From the NCBI RefSeq assembly GCF_020071995.1, contig NZ_JABWTK010000003.1:248001-312000 (forward strand): a stretch of DNA of 64,000 bases, written 5' to 3'. Below the pieces are notes generated by a model. It did no database searches. It was not told where the DNA came from and saw nothing but the letters and a program-made list of their open reading frames with translations. Origin of the DNA: Planococcus chinensis. Its GTDB lineage: Bacteria > Bacillota > Bacilli > Bacillales_A > Planococcaceae. Positions 50,562-59,231 of the stretch are shown here, one piece after another (the first letter of the stretch is position 1; every line of letters begins with the position of its first letter). The translations under genes were made by a program, and so were the position numbers.

Positions 50562-52283
50562 TTAAGATTGTTGAAATTGGATGCGGTGGAGATTGGCGAA
50601 AATGCCATCGTGCTCAAGCAGTTCGGCATAGCCGCCTTGTTCAGCAATGCCGTCTTCAGTGACGACAATGACCCGGTCCGCATCGCGGATCGTCGCTAGG
50701 CGGTGCGCAATGATAAGCGTCGTGCGGTTCTCGGCCAGTTCGCCGAGGGCTTCCTGGATGACGCGTTCCGTCTCTGTATCAAGCGCGGAAGTCGCTTCAT
50801 CCAAAATCAAAATTGGTGGGTTCTTCAAGAACATACGGGCGATTGCTAAACGCTGTTTCTGCCCGCCGGACAATTTCAATCCGCGTTCGCCGATCTGCGT
50901 TTCGTAGCCGTCCGGAAGTTTGCTGATGAAATCTTCCAAATGGGCTTTTTTCGCAGCGGCGAGAATTTCTTCATTGCTGGCGCCGCGTTTGCCGTACGCA
51001 ATGTTTTCCCGGATGGTTCCGGTAAACAGGAACACATCCTGCTGCACAATGCCGATATGCGAACGCAGCGAATGCTTCGTCATATCACGGATGTCGATGC
51101 CGTCGATGGCAATTGATCCTTCTAAGATGTCATAGAAGCGCGGGATCAACGAACAAATCGTTGTTTTCCCGGCACCGGATGGGCCGACAAAGGCGACGGT
51201 TTCTCCGGCTTTCAATTTCAAATCAATGCCGTTCAGCACTTTTTTATGATCGTCGTAGCCGAAATGGACATTGTTGAATGTGATGTCGCCGCGTAAGCCA
51301 TTCACTTCCACGGCGTCTTCCCGGTCGAGGATATCCGGTTCCTGCTCCAGCAGTTCGCGGAAGCGGCCAAAACCGGCCATCCCTTTTGGATACAATTCAA
51401 GCAATGCGCTGATTTTATCGATTGGTTTGATCAGGACGTTCAAGAATAAGACGAAACTGACGAGTTCCCCGTAAGACAATTCGCCTTGGAAATTCAGCCA
51501 AGCGCCGTAAACGAGCACGATCAATGTCAGCAAACGCGTCATCATATAAATGCTGGAATGCGTCGCAGCCATCACTTTATAGGCGACAAGCTTTGCCATA
51601 CGGAAGCGGCCATTGTCTTTTTTGAAACGGTTAATTTCGAATTCTTCGTTCGTAAACGACTGGACCACGCGTGCACCGGAAACGCTGTCTTCCACGCGCC
51701 CGTTCACATCGGCGATTTTGCCGTACATGCTGCCCCAGGCCTGGTTCATCTTGACGTTGCAGAACGTAATGAGCCAAACAAGGAATGGGATGACGATCAA
51801 AGTCACAAGCGCCAGTTTTGGGTTGATCCAGAACATGATGCCGAACGCGCCGAAGAACGTCATGATGGCGATGAAAAAGTCTTCCGGTCCATGGTGGGCC
51901 AGTTCGCCGATATCAAAAAGATCATTGGTGATGCGGCTCATGACATGCCCCGTTTTCACGTTGTCAAAAAAGCGGAACGATTGCCGCTGGACATGGGTGA
52001 ACAGCTCTTCGCGCATATCGGTTTCGATATTGATGCCGAGCTTATGCCCAAGGTAACTGACAATGTATTGCAAAAACGTGCTCAACAGGAACACGGCGAG
52101 CAGCAGGACGCTGACGGTCACGATGGTGTTCCATTCGCCGCTTGGCAACAGTTCGTCGATGAACCACTGGACAGCGACAGGGAAAGCAAGCTCCAAAATA
52201 GCGACAATGACGGCACTCGAGAAATCGATAATGAACAACCGCTTATGCGGTTTATAGTACTTAAAAAAATGCTTTAACTTCAC
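50562..52283 (-). CDS. multidrug/lipid-type ABC exporter (fused membrane and ATPase half-transporter)
   Basis: The 573-residue protein has six membrane helices (about 1-310) and an ATPase domain with Walker A GPSGAGKTT, signature LSGGQKQRLAIARM, Walker B ILILDEATSALD and IAHRLATI. It is close to the MsbA/LmrA-type exporters of Bacillus (YfiB/YknU group) and acts as a homodimer here, since no partner gene adjoins. Substrates are probably lipids or drugs. GTG 52283 follows GAGGTGA. Single gene. Confidence 0.9.
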   Translation of the reverse strand: MKLKHFFKYYKPHKRLFIIDFSSAVIVAILELAFPVAVQWFIDELLPSGEWNTIVTVSVLLLAVFLLSTFLQYIVSYLGHKLGINIETDMREELFTHVQRQSFRFFDNVKTGHVMSRITNDLFDIGELAHHGPEDFFIAIMTFFGAFGIMFWINPKLALVTLIVIPFLVWLITFCNVKMNQAWGSMYGKIADVNGRVEDSVSGARVVQSFTNEEFEINRFKKDNGRFRMAKLVAYKVMAATHSSIYMMTRLLTLIVLVYGAWLNFQGELSYGELVSFVLFLNVLIKPIDKISALLELYPKGMAGFGRFRELLEQEPDILDREDAVEVNGLRGDITFNNVHFGYDDHKKVLNGIDLKLKAGETVAFVGPSGAGKTTICSLIPRFYDILEGSIAIDGIDIRDMTKHSLRSHIGIVQQDVFLFTGTIRENIAYGKRGASNEEILAAAKKAHLEDFISKLPDGYETQIGERGLKLSGGQKQRLAIARMFLKNPPILILDEATSALDTETERVIQEALGELAENRTTLIIAHRLATIRDADRVIVVTEDGIAEQGGYAELLEHDGIFANLHRIQFQQS

Positions 52284-52456
52284 TGCTAGTCACCTCAAGG
52301 ATTTTAATCTATTGAAAAGTATAATCGAAAGCAAAGAAATAAACGAATAAAAGTTTCTGAAATCGAAATATTCATTAAATAAATGCCAATTAGTTGAAAC
52401 TTTTTCCAATCATTCCCGTACTATAAGAAAAGCCAAATTTTGAAAGGATGAGAGAT

Positions 52457-53317
52457 TTGAAAAAGTGGATGATGGCAATGGGTGCAGGCGCTTTGGCGAT
52501 GAGCTTGGCAGCTTGTGGAGAGACAGCGGAACCGGCAGCAGGAACTGCAGACAAAAAAGCAGCGGATAGTGAATTGACGTTGGAAGAAGTGTTTGCAAAG
52601 TCACAGGAAGCTTCCGAAGGAATTAAGAGCCTTCACGCGGATATGGTGAACAACCAGGTAATGAGCATCGAATCGGCGGGAATGGAAATGGAGATTGCGA
52701 TGGATATCGCCATGGACATGACCATCGATCCGGTCGCTTTCTACCAGCAGGCTAAAACGACGATGGTGTCGGAAGAAATGGGATCTCCGGAACCGATGAC
52801 AATGGAAATGTATATGACAGAAGAAGGCATGTACATGAATGACCCAACAATCGGCTCCTGGATTAAAATGCCGGATGAAAACATCCAGGATCTTCAGGCA
52901 ATGATGGAACAGCAAACGGCAGATCCTTCCCAGCAGCTCGAAGACCTGAAAGCATTCGAGGATGATTTCACATTTGAACAGACAGAAGATGAATACATTC
53001 TAAAATTGGATGCTGCCGGCGAAGAGTTCCAAGCGTTGATCGACAAGCAAATGGAGCAGTTTTTAGGCCAAATGGAACTGGAAGCACAAGTGGCTATGGA
53101 AGAAATGACAATTAATGCTGTATCTTATGAGATTTTCATTGATAAAGAAACGTTCCTGCCAAACATTATGAATGTCGACATGGACATCGATATGAACATT
53201 GAAGGCGACTCCGTCAATATTCAGTCAGACCTGGATTCGACTTATAGCAAATACAATGAAATTGAAGCTATTACTGTACCGGCTGATGTTATCGAACAAG
53301 CAAAAGAAATGGAATAG
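52457..53317 (+). CDS. methionine-rich lipoprotein (DUF6612-like)
   Basis: The protein (286 residues) has a lipoprotein signal with lipobox SLAAC (Cys20), then an Ala/Lys linker and a beta-rich domain of repeated strands (EMEIAMDIAMDMTID, TMEMYMTEEGMYMND, NVDMDIDMNIEG). It looks like the DUF6612 group of surface lipoproteins related to LppX/LolA-type folds. By eye about 31 of 286 residues are Met, mostly alternating with acidic residues. TTG 52457 is 7 nt after AAAGGA; ATG 52448 is too close. Lipid or metal binding is possible but unproved. Confidence 0.75.
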   Translation: MKKWMMAMGAGALAMSLAACGETAEPAAGTADKKAADSELTLEEVFAKSQEASEGIKSLHADMVNNQVMSIESAGMEMEIAMDIAMDMTIDPVAFYQQAKTTMVSEEMGSPEPMTMEMYMTEEGMYMNDPTIGSWIKMPDENIQDLQAMMEQQTADPSQQLEDLKAFEDDFTFEQTEDEYILKLDAAGEEFQALIDKQMEQFLGQMELEAQVAMEEMTINAVSYEIFIDKETFLPNIMNVDMDIDMNIEGDSVNIQSDLDSTYSKYNEIEAITVPADVIEQAKEME

Positions 53318-53325
53318 TACTGAAA

Positions 53326-53358
53326 GAAAAGCGTATGCATATGGCATGCGCTTTTTTA
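53326..53358 (+). terminator. terminator after lipoprotein gene
   Basis: AAAAGCGTATGC pairs (one G-U) with GCATGCGCTTTT around ATATG, then T-run. Confidence 0.88.
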
Positions 53359-53435
53359 TTGCCCCCAAAAAGCGTTTCTGCATATGAAAGCAAATATGGC
53401 AAAGTTATAAACAAATCAATTAATTCTCAACTAAT

Positions 53436-53450
53436 TGAAAATAATTCTCA
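53436..53450. promoter_or_regulatory. upstream Fur-like box
   Basis: TGAAAATAATTCTCA matches the 7-1-7 Fur consensus TGATAATNATTATCA at most positions and lies just upstream of the -35 box of yclN. Confidence 0.6.
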
Positions 53451-53458
53451 TTTAATCG

Positions 53459-53486
53459 TTGACTCTTCTCGCCAAACTGCTATACT
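53459..53486 (+). promoter_or_regulatory. promoter of the yclNOPQ operon
   Basis: TTGACT (53459-53464) and TATACT (53481-53486) are 16 bp apart, with TGC before the -10 box (extended -10). Fur boxes flank it on both sides. Confidence 0.8.
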
Positions 53487-53500
53487 GAAACTTGTGAGTA

Positions 53501-53519
53501 AGTGATAATCATTATCACT
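53501..53519. promoter_or_regulatory. perfect Fur box
   Basis: AGTGATAAT-C-ATTATCACT is a 9-1-9 inverted repeat and contains a perfect TGATAATCATTATCA. It lies just downstream of the transcription start, where Fur with iron would stop transcription. Confidence 0.92.
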
Positions 53520-53567
53520 GATTTAATTAATCAATAAATCCTTATTGAGCACGGATGAGGGGCAGCT

Positions 53568-54518
53568 ATGAAAAAAAGATATTTAATACCAGCATTAATC
53601 ATACTGTCTGTTATTTCGTTGTTTGTCGGAGTAAGCAGTATCAGTATCACCGATCTGCTTGACTTCCAATCGGAAGAAACACAAATATTCCTGATTAGCC
53701 GACTGCCAAGGCTGGTTGCGATTTTGCTGGCAGGTGCGGGAATGAGTATGGCAGGACTCATCATGCAGCAGTTAAGCCGCAATAAGTTTGTGTCTCCTAC
53801 GACGGCAGGTACATTAGATGCTACAAGGCTTGGGATTCTCGTTTCGATGCTGTTGTTCGCCAATGCATCAATGCTCGAGAAAATGACGGTAGCATTCGCT
53901 TTTGCACTTGCCGGAACGTTTCTTTTCATGAAAATTCTTGACCGCATCAAATTTAAAGATGCTATATTCATTCCGCTTGTCGGATTGATGTTCGGAAACA
54001 TTCTTTCTTCGGTCACGACATTCTTCGCTTACCGCGCAGACGTTATCCAAAATATGTCCGCCTGGCTGCAAGGTGATTTTTCGATGATCATGAAAGGAAG
54101 CTACGAACTGCTCTACATCAGTGTTCCGGTTTTTATTATCGCTTATTTTTATGCCAACCGCTTTACGGTTGCCGGGATGGGAGAAGACTTCTCCAAAAAC
54201 CTGGGGATGAAATACCGGAGCGTGGTGAACATCGGCTTGACGCTGGTTGCGCTGATTACAGCAACGGTAGTGTTAACGGTTGGTATGATTCCGTTCTTGG
54301 GGCTGATCATCCCGAACATCATTTCGATTTTCAAAGGTGACCATCTTCAAAAAACTTTGCCGCATACAGCGATGCTTGGAGCCATCTTCTTGCTGGTATG
54401 CGATATTTTAGGAAGAGTATTAATTTACCCGTATGAAATTTCCATCAGCTTAATGGTCGGTGTCATCGGAAGCTTTATTTTCCTCTTCTTATTGTTTAGG
54501 AGGAAAGCATATGCGTGA
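53568..54518 (+). CDS. yclN: siderophore ABC importer permease YclN
   Basis: The 316-residue FecCD-family permease has about nine membrane segments; LPRLVAILLAGAGMSMAGLIMQQLSRNKFVSPTT (in parts) and the coupling region GMIPFLGLIIPNI are conserved. It forms the import channel with YclO. The order permease-permease-ATPase-binding protein equals yclNOPQ of B. subtilis, which takes up petrobactin. GAGGGGCAG precedes ATG 53568. First gene of the Fur-controlled operon. Confidence 0.9.
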   Translation: MKKRYLIPALIILSVISLFVGVSSISITDLLDFQSEETQIFLISRLPRLVAILLAGAGMSMAGLIMQQLSRNKFVSPTTAGTLDATRLGILVSMLLFANASMLEKMTVAFAFALAGTFLFMKILDRIKFKDAIFIPLVGLMFGNILSSVTTFFAYRADVIQNMSAWLQGDFSMIMKGSYELLYISVPVFIIAYFYANRFTVAGMGEDFSKNLGMKYRSVVNIGLTLVALITATVVLTVGMIPFLGLIIPNIISIFKGDHLQKTLPHTAMLGAIFLLVCDILGRVLIYPYEISISLMVGVIGSFIFLFLLFRRKAYA

Positions 54519-55461
54519 TTTACATAAGATGCTCATACTGGTCGGCTTGGCTTTAGCGGCTTGTGGGGTATACCTGTTCCAGGATTTGAACGGGAGTTTC
54601 GATTACGCATTGCCGAGACGCGGCGTAAAAGTGTTTGCCATGGTATTGACGGGAGTGGCCATCGCCTATGCGACGGTCGTCTTCCAGACCATCTCCCATA
54701 ACCGGATTTTAACGCCGAGCATCATGGGACTGGATTCGCTTTATATGATGCTTCAGACTCTGCTGATCTTTTTCCTTGGTTCAGATCACATTACGATCGT
54801 CAACAAGCAAGTGAACTTCTTGCTGTCGATTGCTGTCATGGTGGTATTCGCTTTACTGTTTTATCAATTGCTGTTCAAAAAGAACGAGCGGCCGATTTAC
54901 TTTCTTTTGCTGGTCGGCATCATTTGCGGAACGTTTTTCGGAAGCATTTCCACGTTCCTGCAAGTGCTGATCGATCCCAATGAATTCTCGATCATCCAGG
55001 ATCGGATGTTTGCCAGCTTCAATAATGTTAACGAAGATCTGGTATGGACTTCACTCGTCTTTATCACTTTGCTGATCGCATTTGCCTGGAAGAAGAATTC
55101 CTCATTGGATGTTCTGACGCTTGGCCGCGATACAGCGATTAATCTTGGAGTAAACTACGACGCACTCGTAAAACAAATGCTGGTGCTGTCGGCTGTCTTA
55201 ATTGCCATTGCCACGGCGCTCGTCGGACCGATTACCTTCTTCGGCCTGATTGTTGCAAACTTGTCCTATCAATTTTTCACCTCGTATAAACATTCGGTGT
55301 TATTGACAGGATCAATCGTCATCAGTGTGGTTGCCTTAGTCGGCGGCCAATGGGTAGTGGAGCGGATCTTCACTTTCAATACGACATTGAGCGTCATCAT
55401 CAATTTCATCGGTGGAGTTTACTTCATCTATCTACTATTAAAGGAGAGTCGATCTAAATGA
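54511..55461 (+). CDS. yclO: siderophore ABC importer permease YclO
   Basis: The second FecCD-type permease (316 residues) has about nine helices; FAMVLTGVAIAYATVVFQTISHNRILTPSIMG (in parts) and LVGPITFFGLIVANLSYQ are the family's conserved sections. AGGAGGAAAG fits ATG 54511, which overlaps the end of yclN by 8 bases. Its stop overlaps the yclP start. Confidence 0.9.
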   Translation: MRDLHKMLILVGLALAACGVYLFQDLNGSFDYALPRRGVKVFAMVLTGVAIAYATVVFQTISHNRILTPSIMGLDSLYMMLQTLLIFFLGSDHITIVNKQVNFLLSIAVMVVFALLFYQLLFKKNERPIYFLLLVGIICGTFFGSISTFLQVLIDPNEFSIIQDRMFASFNNVNEDLVWTSLVFITLLIAFAWKKNSSLDVLTLGRDTAINLGVNYDALVKQMLVLSAVLIAIATALVGPITFFGLIVANLSYQFFTSYKHSVLLTGSIVISVVALVGGQWVVERIFTFNTTLSVIINFIGGVYFIYLLLKESRSK

Positions 55462-56219
55462 TCCAAGTTCGTGAATTGACGAAGCTGTACGGAAAAAAGC
55501 AAGTGGTGGAAAATGTCTCGGTTGATATCCAGCGCGGCCAGATTACTTCTTTTATCGGACCGAACGGTGCAGGTAAATCCACATTGCTTTCAATGGTTAG
55601 CCGGCTTTTGGATGCGGATACCGGGGAAGTGCTCATCGATTCAACCAACACCAAAAAGTTGAAATCGAATGACTTCTCAAAACGTGTTTCCATCCTGAAG
55701 CAATCCAACTACATGAATGTCCGTTTGACAATTCGCGAACTGGTTTCTTTTGGCCGCTTTCCTTATTCGAAGGGCCGTCTCAATGACGAAGATGAAAAGA
55801 TGGTCGACCAATCAATCGATTATATGGATTTGAAGGAAATGGAGAATTCTTATTTGGACGAGTTATCAGGCGGGCAGCGCCAACGCGCGTTTATCGCGAT
55901 GGTCATTGCCCAGGACACCGACTATATCTTGTTGGATGAACCGCTGAATAACCTGGATATGAAGCATTCCGTACAAATCATGAAGATTTTGCGCCGCTTG
56001 GTGGATGAACTTGGCAAGACAGTCGTCATCGTCCTTCACGACATCAATTTCGCTTCTGTGTATTCCGACCGCATCGTGGCATTGAAAAATGGCCGAGTGG
56101 TGAAAGACGGAACAACGGAAGAAATCATTCAAAGTGCAGCATTGAAAGAAATCTATGATATGGATATTCCGATTCAGCAAATGGATAATTGCCGGATTTG
56201 CGTGTATTTCAATTCTTAA
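55458..56219 (+). CDS. yclP: siderophore ABC importer ATPase YclP
   Basis: The 253-residue ATPase of the FecE/BtuD type has Walker A GPNGAGKST, signature LSGGQRQRAFIAMVIAQ, Walker B YILLDEPLNNLD and H-loop VLHDINFA. It drives uptake through YclN-YclO. ATG 55458 overlaps the yclO stop (ATGA). Confidence 0.92.
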   Translation: MIQVRELTKLYGKKQVVENVSVDIQRGQITSFIGPNGAGKSTLLSMVSRLLDADTGEVLIDSTNTKKLKSNDFSKRVSILKQSNYMNVRLTIRELVSFGRFPYSKGRLNDEDEKMVDQSIDYMDLKEMENSYLDELSGGQRQRAFIAMVIAQDTDYILLDEPLNNLDMKHSVQIMKILRRLVDELGKTVVIVLHDINFASVYSDRIVALKNGRVVKDGTTEEIIQSAALKEIYDMDIPIQQMDNCRICVYFNS

Positions 56220-56238
56220 TAAAAGGGAGCTCGAAAAA

Positions 56239-57195
56239 ATGAAAAAGTGGTTATTGATCGCATTTACATTAATGATGGTAGCAGTACTTGCAGCTTGCGG
56301 CGCGAAAGAAGAAGCAACGGATGCAAACGCTGCAAAAGCTGACGGGAAAGAGACAGAAACAATTACGGTGAAACATGAGCTTGGCGAAACAACTTTTGAC
56401 AAAGACCCGAAAAAAGTAGTTGTTTTTGACTTTGGTATTCTTGATTCAATGGACCAGTTAGGCCTTGAAGAATCTGTTGCGGGTGTTCCGCAAGCAAGCA
56501 TTCCTGCTTACCTTGAAAAATACGCAGACACTGAAAAGTACGAAAACATCGGTACGTTGAAAGAAGCGGACTTTGAAGCAATCAATGCAATGGAGCCGGA
56601 CTTGATCATCATTTCTGGACGCCAGGCAGACATGTACCCAGAATTTGAAAAAATCGCTCCAACAATCAACATGGCTGTAGATACAACGAAATACATGGAA
56701 TCATTTGAAGCAAACATGAACACACTTGGAGACATCTTCGGAAAAGAAGACCAAGTGAAAGAAGAATTGGCTGCAGTTGAAAAGCAAATCGAAGATTTGA
56801 AAACAAGCATTACTGACGAAAAAGCATTGATCGTTCTAGCGAATGAAGGCAAAGTGAGCGCTTATGGAGCGGCATCACGTTTCGGTATCATCCATGACGT
56901 GTTCGGCGTTAAACAAGCAGATGAAGGAATTGAAGCTTCAACTCATGGCCAAAGCATTTCTTTCGAATACATTCTGGAAACAAATCCGGACATGATGTTC
57001 GTAGTTGACCGCAATGCAGCAGTAGGCAATGAAGCAAGTGCGAAAGATTCCCTTGAAAACGAATTGGTACAAAAAACAAACGCTTATAAAAACGACAACA
57101 TCATCTACTTGGATCCAGACTTCTGGTACTTGTCAGGCGGCGGATTCCAATCTGTAAGCCAGATGGTTAAAGACATCCAAGCTGCGTTTAAATAA
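56239..57195 (+). CDS. yclQ: siderophore-binding lipoprotein YclQ
   Basis: The protein (318 residues, the length of YclQ) has a signal peptide with lipobox VLAAC (Cys20) and a two-lobe periplasmic-binding fold (FepB/TroA type): VVFDFGILDSMDQLG, DLIIISGRQADMYPE, and IIYLDPDFWYLSGGGFQ near the end. It is anchored outside the membrane and passes the ferric siderophore (petrobactin in B. subtilis) to the permeases. GGGAGC fits ATG 56239; the frame is open from 56155 within yclP. Last gene of the operon. Confidence 0.92.
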   Translation: MKKWLLIAFTLMMVAVLAACGAKEEATDANAAKADGKETETITVKHELGETTFDKDPKKVVVFDFGILDSMDQLGLEESVAGVPQASIPAYLEKYADTEKYENIGTLKEADFEAINAMEPDLIIISGRQADMYPEFEKIAPTINMAVDTTKYMESFEANMNTLGDIFGKEDQVKEELAAVEKQIEDLKTSITDEKALIVLANEGKVSAYGAASRFGIIHDVFGVKQADEGIEASTHGQSISFEYILETNPDMMFVVDRNAAVGNEASAKDSLENELVQKTNAYKNDNIIYLDPDFWYLSGGGFQSVSQMVKDIQAAFK

Positions 57196-57221
57196 GAATA
57201 TCTATCATAGGATTTCTCCTG

Positions 57222-57256
57222 CTCCCGCTTTTTCAAAAGCGGGAGTTTTCTTTTTG
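57222..57256 (+). terminator. terminator after yclQ
   Basis: CTCCCGCTTTT pairs with AAAGCGGGAG, then T-rich tract. Confidence 0.88.
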
Positions 57257-57365
57257 TGGGAGCTAAAGAAAGCAGTGAATAATGAATGTAGAAGAAATGG
57301 GCAGAAACGTCAGAGATCCGCCTTGTTTATTTCCGTATTCAGGGGTTAGCAATAAATACAAAGGG

Positions 57366-57382
57366 TATACAAACTTTGTATA
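57366..57382. promoter_or_regulatory. TATACAAA-C-TTTGTATA palindrome, candidate operator
   Basis: A perfect 8-1-8 inverted repeat lies 22 bp upstream of an extended -10 box (TGCTATACT, 57402-57410) that lacks a clear -35 box. This suggests control of the following ABC genes by an unknown regulator, maybe of the TetR or GntR type. Confidence 0.55.
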
Positions 57383-57401
57383 AGTAATATATAAGTGTTT
57401 C

Positions 57402-57410
57402 TGCTATACT
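57402..57410 (+). promoter_or_regulatory. extended -10 promoter of the FtsX-type ABC operon
   Basis: TGC directly precedes TATACT; transcription would start near 57417, 26 bases before the start codon. Confidence 0.6.
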
Positions 57411-57442
57411 GATTACATACTTAAGAAACAGGAAGTGATGGA

Positions 57443-58510
57443 ATGTTTTTGGCATGGAACGAAATTCAAAAAAATAAGCTTCGCTTCGTTTTGATTATTG
57501 GCGTCCTTATGCTGGTGGCATATCTTGTGTTTTTCTTATCGGGACTTGCCAATGGTTTAGCCAGCTTAAATCGTGAAGCGGTAGACAAATGGGAAGCATC
57601 GGCAGTGGTGCTGACCGAAGAATCGGATAAAAGCTTAGTGGCATCTTCCTTGGCGATTGATGAAGCGGAAGCCGTAGAAGCTGACGAAACGGCGGTTCTT
57701 GGCCAGATTAATGCCATTGCACGGAACGATGACCAAAAAGCCAACGTTTCCATCTTTGGCATCCGGGAAGACGAATTCATCATGCCTGAAGTGACAGAAG
57801 GTGAAGCATTTGCCGGAGAAAACGAAGTCATTGCCAGTGATACATTGAAAGAAGACGGCTTTGCTCTTGGCGACGTAGTGGAATTGTCTTCGACAGAAGA
57901 AAAGCTGGAGATTGTCGGATTCACAGAAGAAGCCCGCTTTAATGCGGCACCTGTGCTTTACGGCGACTTGGCAACTTTTCAACGGGTGAAATTCGGAGAA
58001 GCAGCTGAAGCGAACGAAGACCAGATCAACGGATTGGTTTTACGGACGGAGGATGTTTCATCAGCGACGGATAAAGACGAACTTGAAGCCATTGAAGTGG
58101 AGACCTTCATTGAGAACTTGCCGGGGTATACAGCACAAAGTTTGACATTGAACTTCATGATCTACTTCTTGTTCGTCATTTCATCGGTTATCGTGGCGAT
58201 TTTCTTGTACGTATTGACCGTCCAAAAAATCAGCATGTTTGGTGTGATGAAAGCGCAAGGCGTGCCAAGCGGCTACCTGGCGCGTTCCGTGATCGCCCAG
58301 ACATTTATTCTGGCTTTGATCGGGGTAGCGGTTGGATTGGCATTGACGCTGGTAACCGGCTTGTTTTTGCCGGCTGCAGTACCTGTTGCATTTGATATTC
58401 CGACGATGCTGATATACGGGGCAGTGCTGGTAGTCGTAGCGATTGCAGGGGCCGTATTCTCAGTATTGACGATTGTGAAAATAGATCCGCTAAAAGCGAT
58501 TGGAGGATAA
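57443..58510 (+). CDS. FtsX-type ABC transporter permease (DevC/HrtB-like)
   Basis: The 355-residue permease has one N-terminal helix (LRFVLIIGVLMLVAYLVFFLSGL), an extracytoplasmic domain of about 200 residues rich in Glu and Ala, and three C-terminal helices. KISMFGVMKAQGVPSGYLARS is the coupling segment between helices 2 and 3. The type is that of HrtB, the haem exporter permease, among others. It is followed after 3 bases by its ATPase gene. Position next to the iron-siderophore operon suggests, but does not prove, a link with haem or iron. Confidence 0.85.
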   Translation: MFLAWNEIQKNKLRFVLIIGVLMLVAYLVFFLSGLANGLASLNREAVDKWEASAVVLTEESDKSLVASSLAIDEAEAVEADETAVLGQINAIARNDDQKANVSIFGIREDEFIMPEVTEGEAFAGENEVIASDTLKEDGFALGDVVELSSTEEKLEIVGFTEEARFNAAPVLYGDLATFQRVKFGEAAEANEDQINGLVLRTEDVSSATDKDELEAIEVETFIENLPGYTAQSLTLNFMIYFLFVISSVIVAIFLYVLTVQKISMFGVMKAQGVPSGYLARSVIAQTFILALIGVAVGLALTLVTGLFLPAAVPVAFDIPTMLIYGAVLVVVAIAGAVFSVLTIVKIDPLKAIGG

Positions 58511-58513
58511 ACG

Positions 58514-59185
58514 ATGGCAGTGTTGGAATTAAACCAAGTGAAAAAAACATTCGGCAGCGGCCATAAAAAAGTGGACGCTTTGAAGTCGACTGACTTTCAT
58601 GCAGAACAAGGAGAGATGATTGCGGTAATCGGGCCTTCGGGTTCCGGGAAAAGCACGTTCCTGACAATCGCCGGCGGTTTGTTGTCGCCTTCGAACGGGG
58701 AAGTCATCATCAATAACGAAAACATCACTTCTTTAAATGAGAAAGAGCGTTCCAAAATCCGTTTGAAAGAAATCGGCTTTATCCTGCAAGCTTCCAATCT
58801 GGTGCCGTTTTTGACGGTCGACAAGCAAATGAAGCTGCTGGATAAAGTGAAGAAAAACAATATGAACAAAGAAGAAGTCGAACAGCTCTACAAAGATTTG
58901 GGCATCGGCGACTTGCGCAATAAATACCCGTCTGACCTGTCAGGCGGGGAACGGCAGCGGGTGGCGATTGCCAAAGCGCTTTACAGCAATCCGTCCATCG
59001 TCTTGGCCGACGAACCAACGGCATCGCTCGATTCTGACCGGGCTTATGAAGTGATGGGCTTGCTGAAAGACGAAACAAAAAATAAAATGACGACCACCAT
59101 TGTGGTGACGCACGACACCCGCCTTATCGACTACTGCGACAAAGTCTACAAAATGGTCGATGGTGTGTTGGAACAGCAAAAATAA
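58514..59185 (+). CDS. ABC transporter ATPase partner of the FtsX-type permease
   Basis: The 223-residue ATPase of the MacB/HrtA type has Walker A GPSGSGKST, signature LSGGERQRVAIAKAL, Walker B IVLADEPTASLD and H-loop VTHDTRLI. The Q-loop reads LQASNLVPFLT. It pairs with the permease 57443-58510 in one operon. Function could be haem, peptide or antibiotic extrusion. Confidence 0.9.
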   Translation: MAVLELNQVKKTFGSGHKKVDALKSTDFHAEQGEMIAVIGPSGSGKSTFLTIAGGLLSPSNGEVIINNENITSLNEKERSKIRLKEIGFILQASNLVPFLTVDKQMKLLDKVKKNNMNKEEVEQLYKDLGIGDLRNKYPSDLSGGERQRVAIAKALYSNPSIVLADEPTASLDSDRAYEVMGLLKDETKNKMTTTIVVTHDTRLIDYCDKVYKMVDGVLEQQK

Positions 59186-59203
59186 GCGCCGCATATTAAA
59201 CTG

Positions 59204-59229
59204 AACCCTCCTTCTTGGAGGGTTTTTTG
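59204..59229 (+). terminator. terminator after ABC ATPase gene
   Basis: AACCCTCC pairs with GGAGGGTT around TTCTT, then T-run. Confidence 0.88.
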
Positions 59230-59231
59230 AA

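Noticed and set aside
51486..52277. 263-codon antisense frame
   Set aside because: It lies opposite the membrane half of the ABC exporter and has His/Asp/Gln-rich composition typical of an antisense reading.
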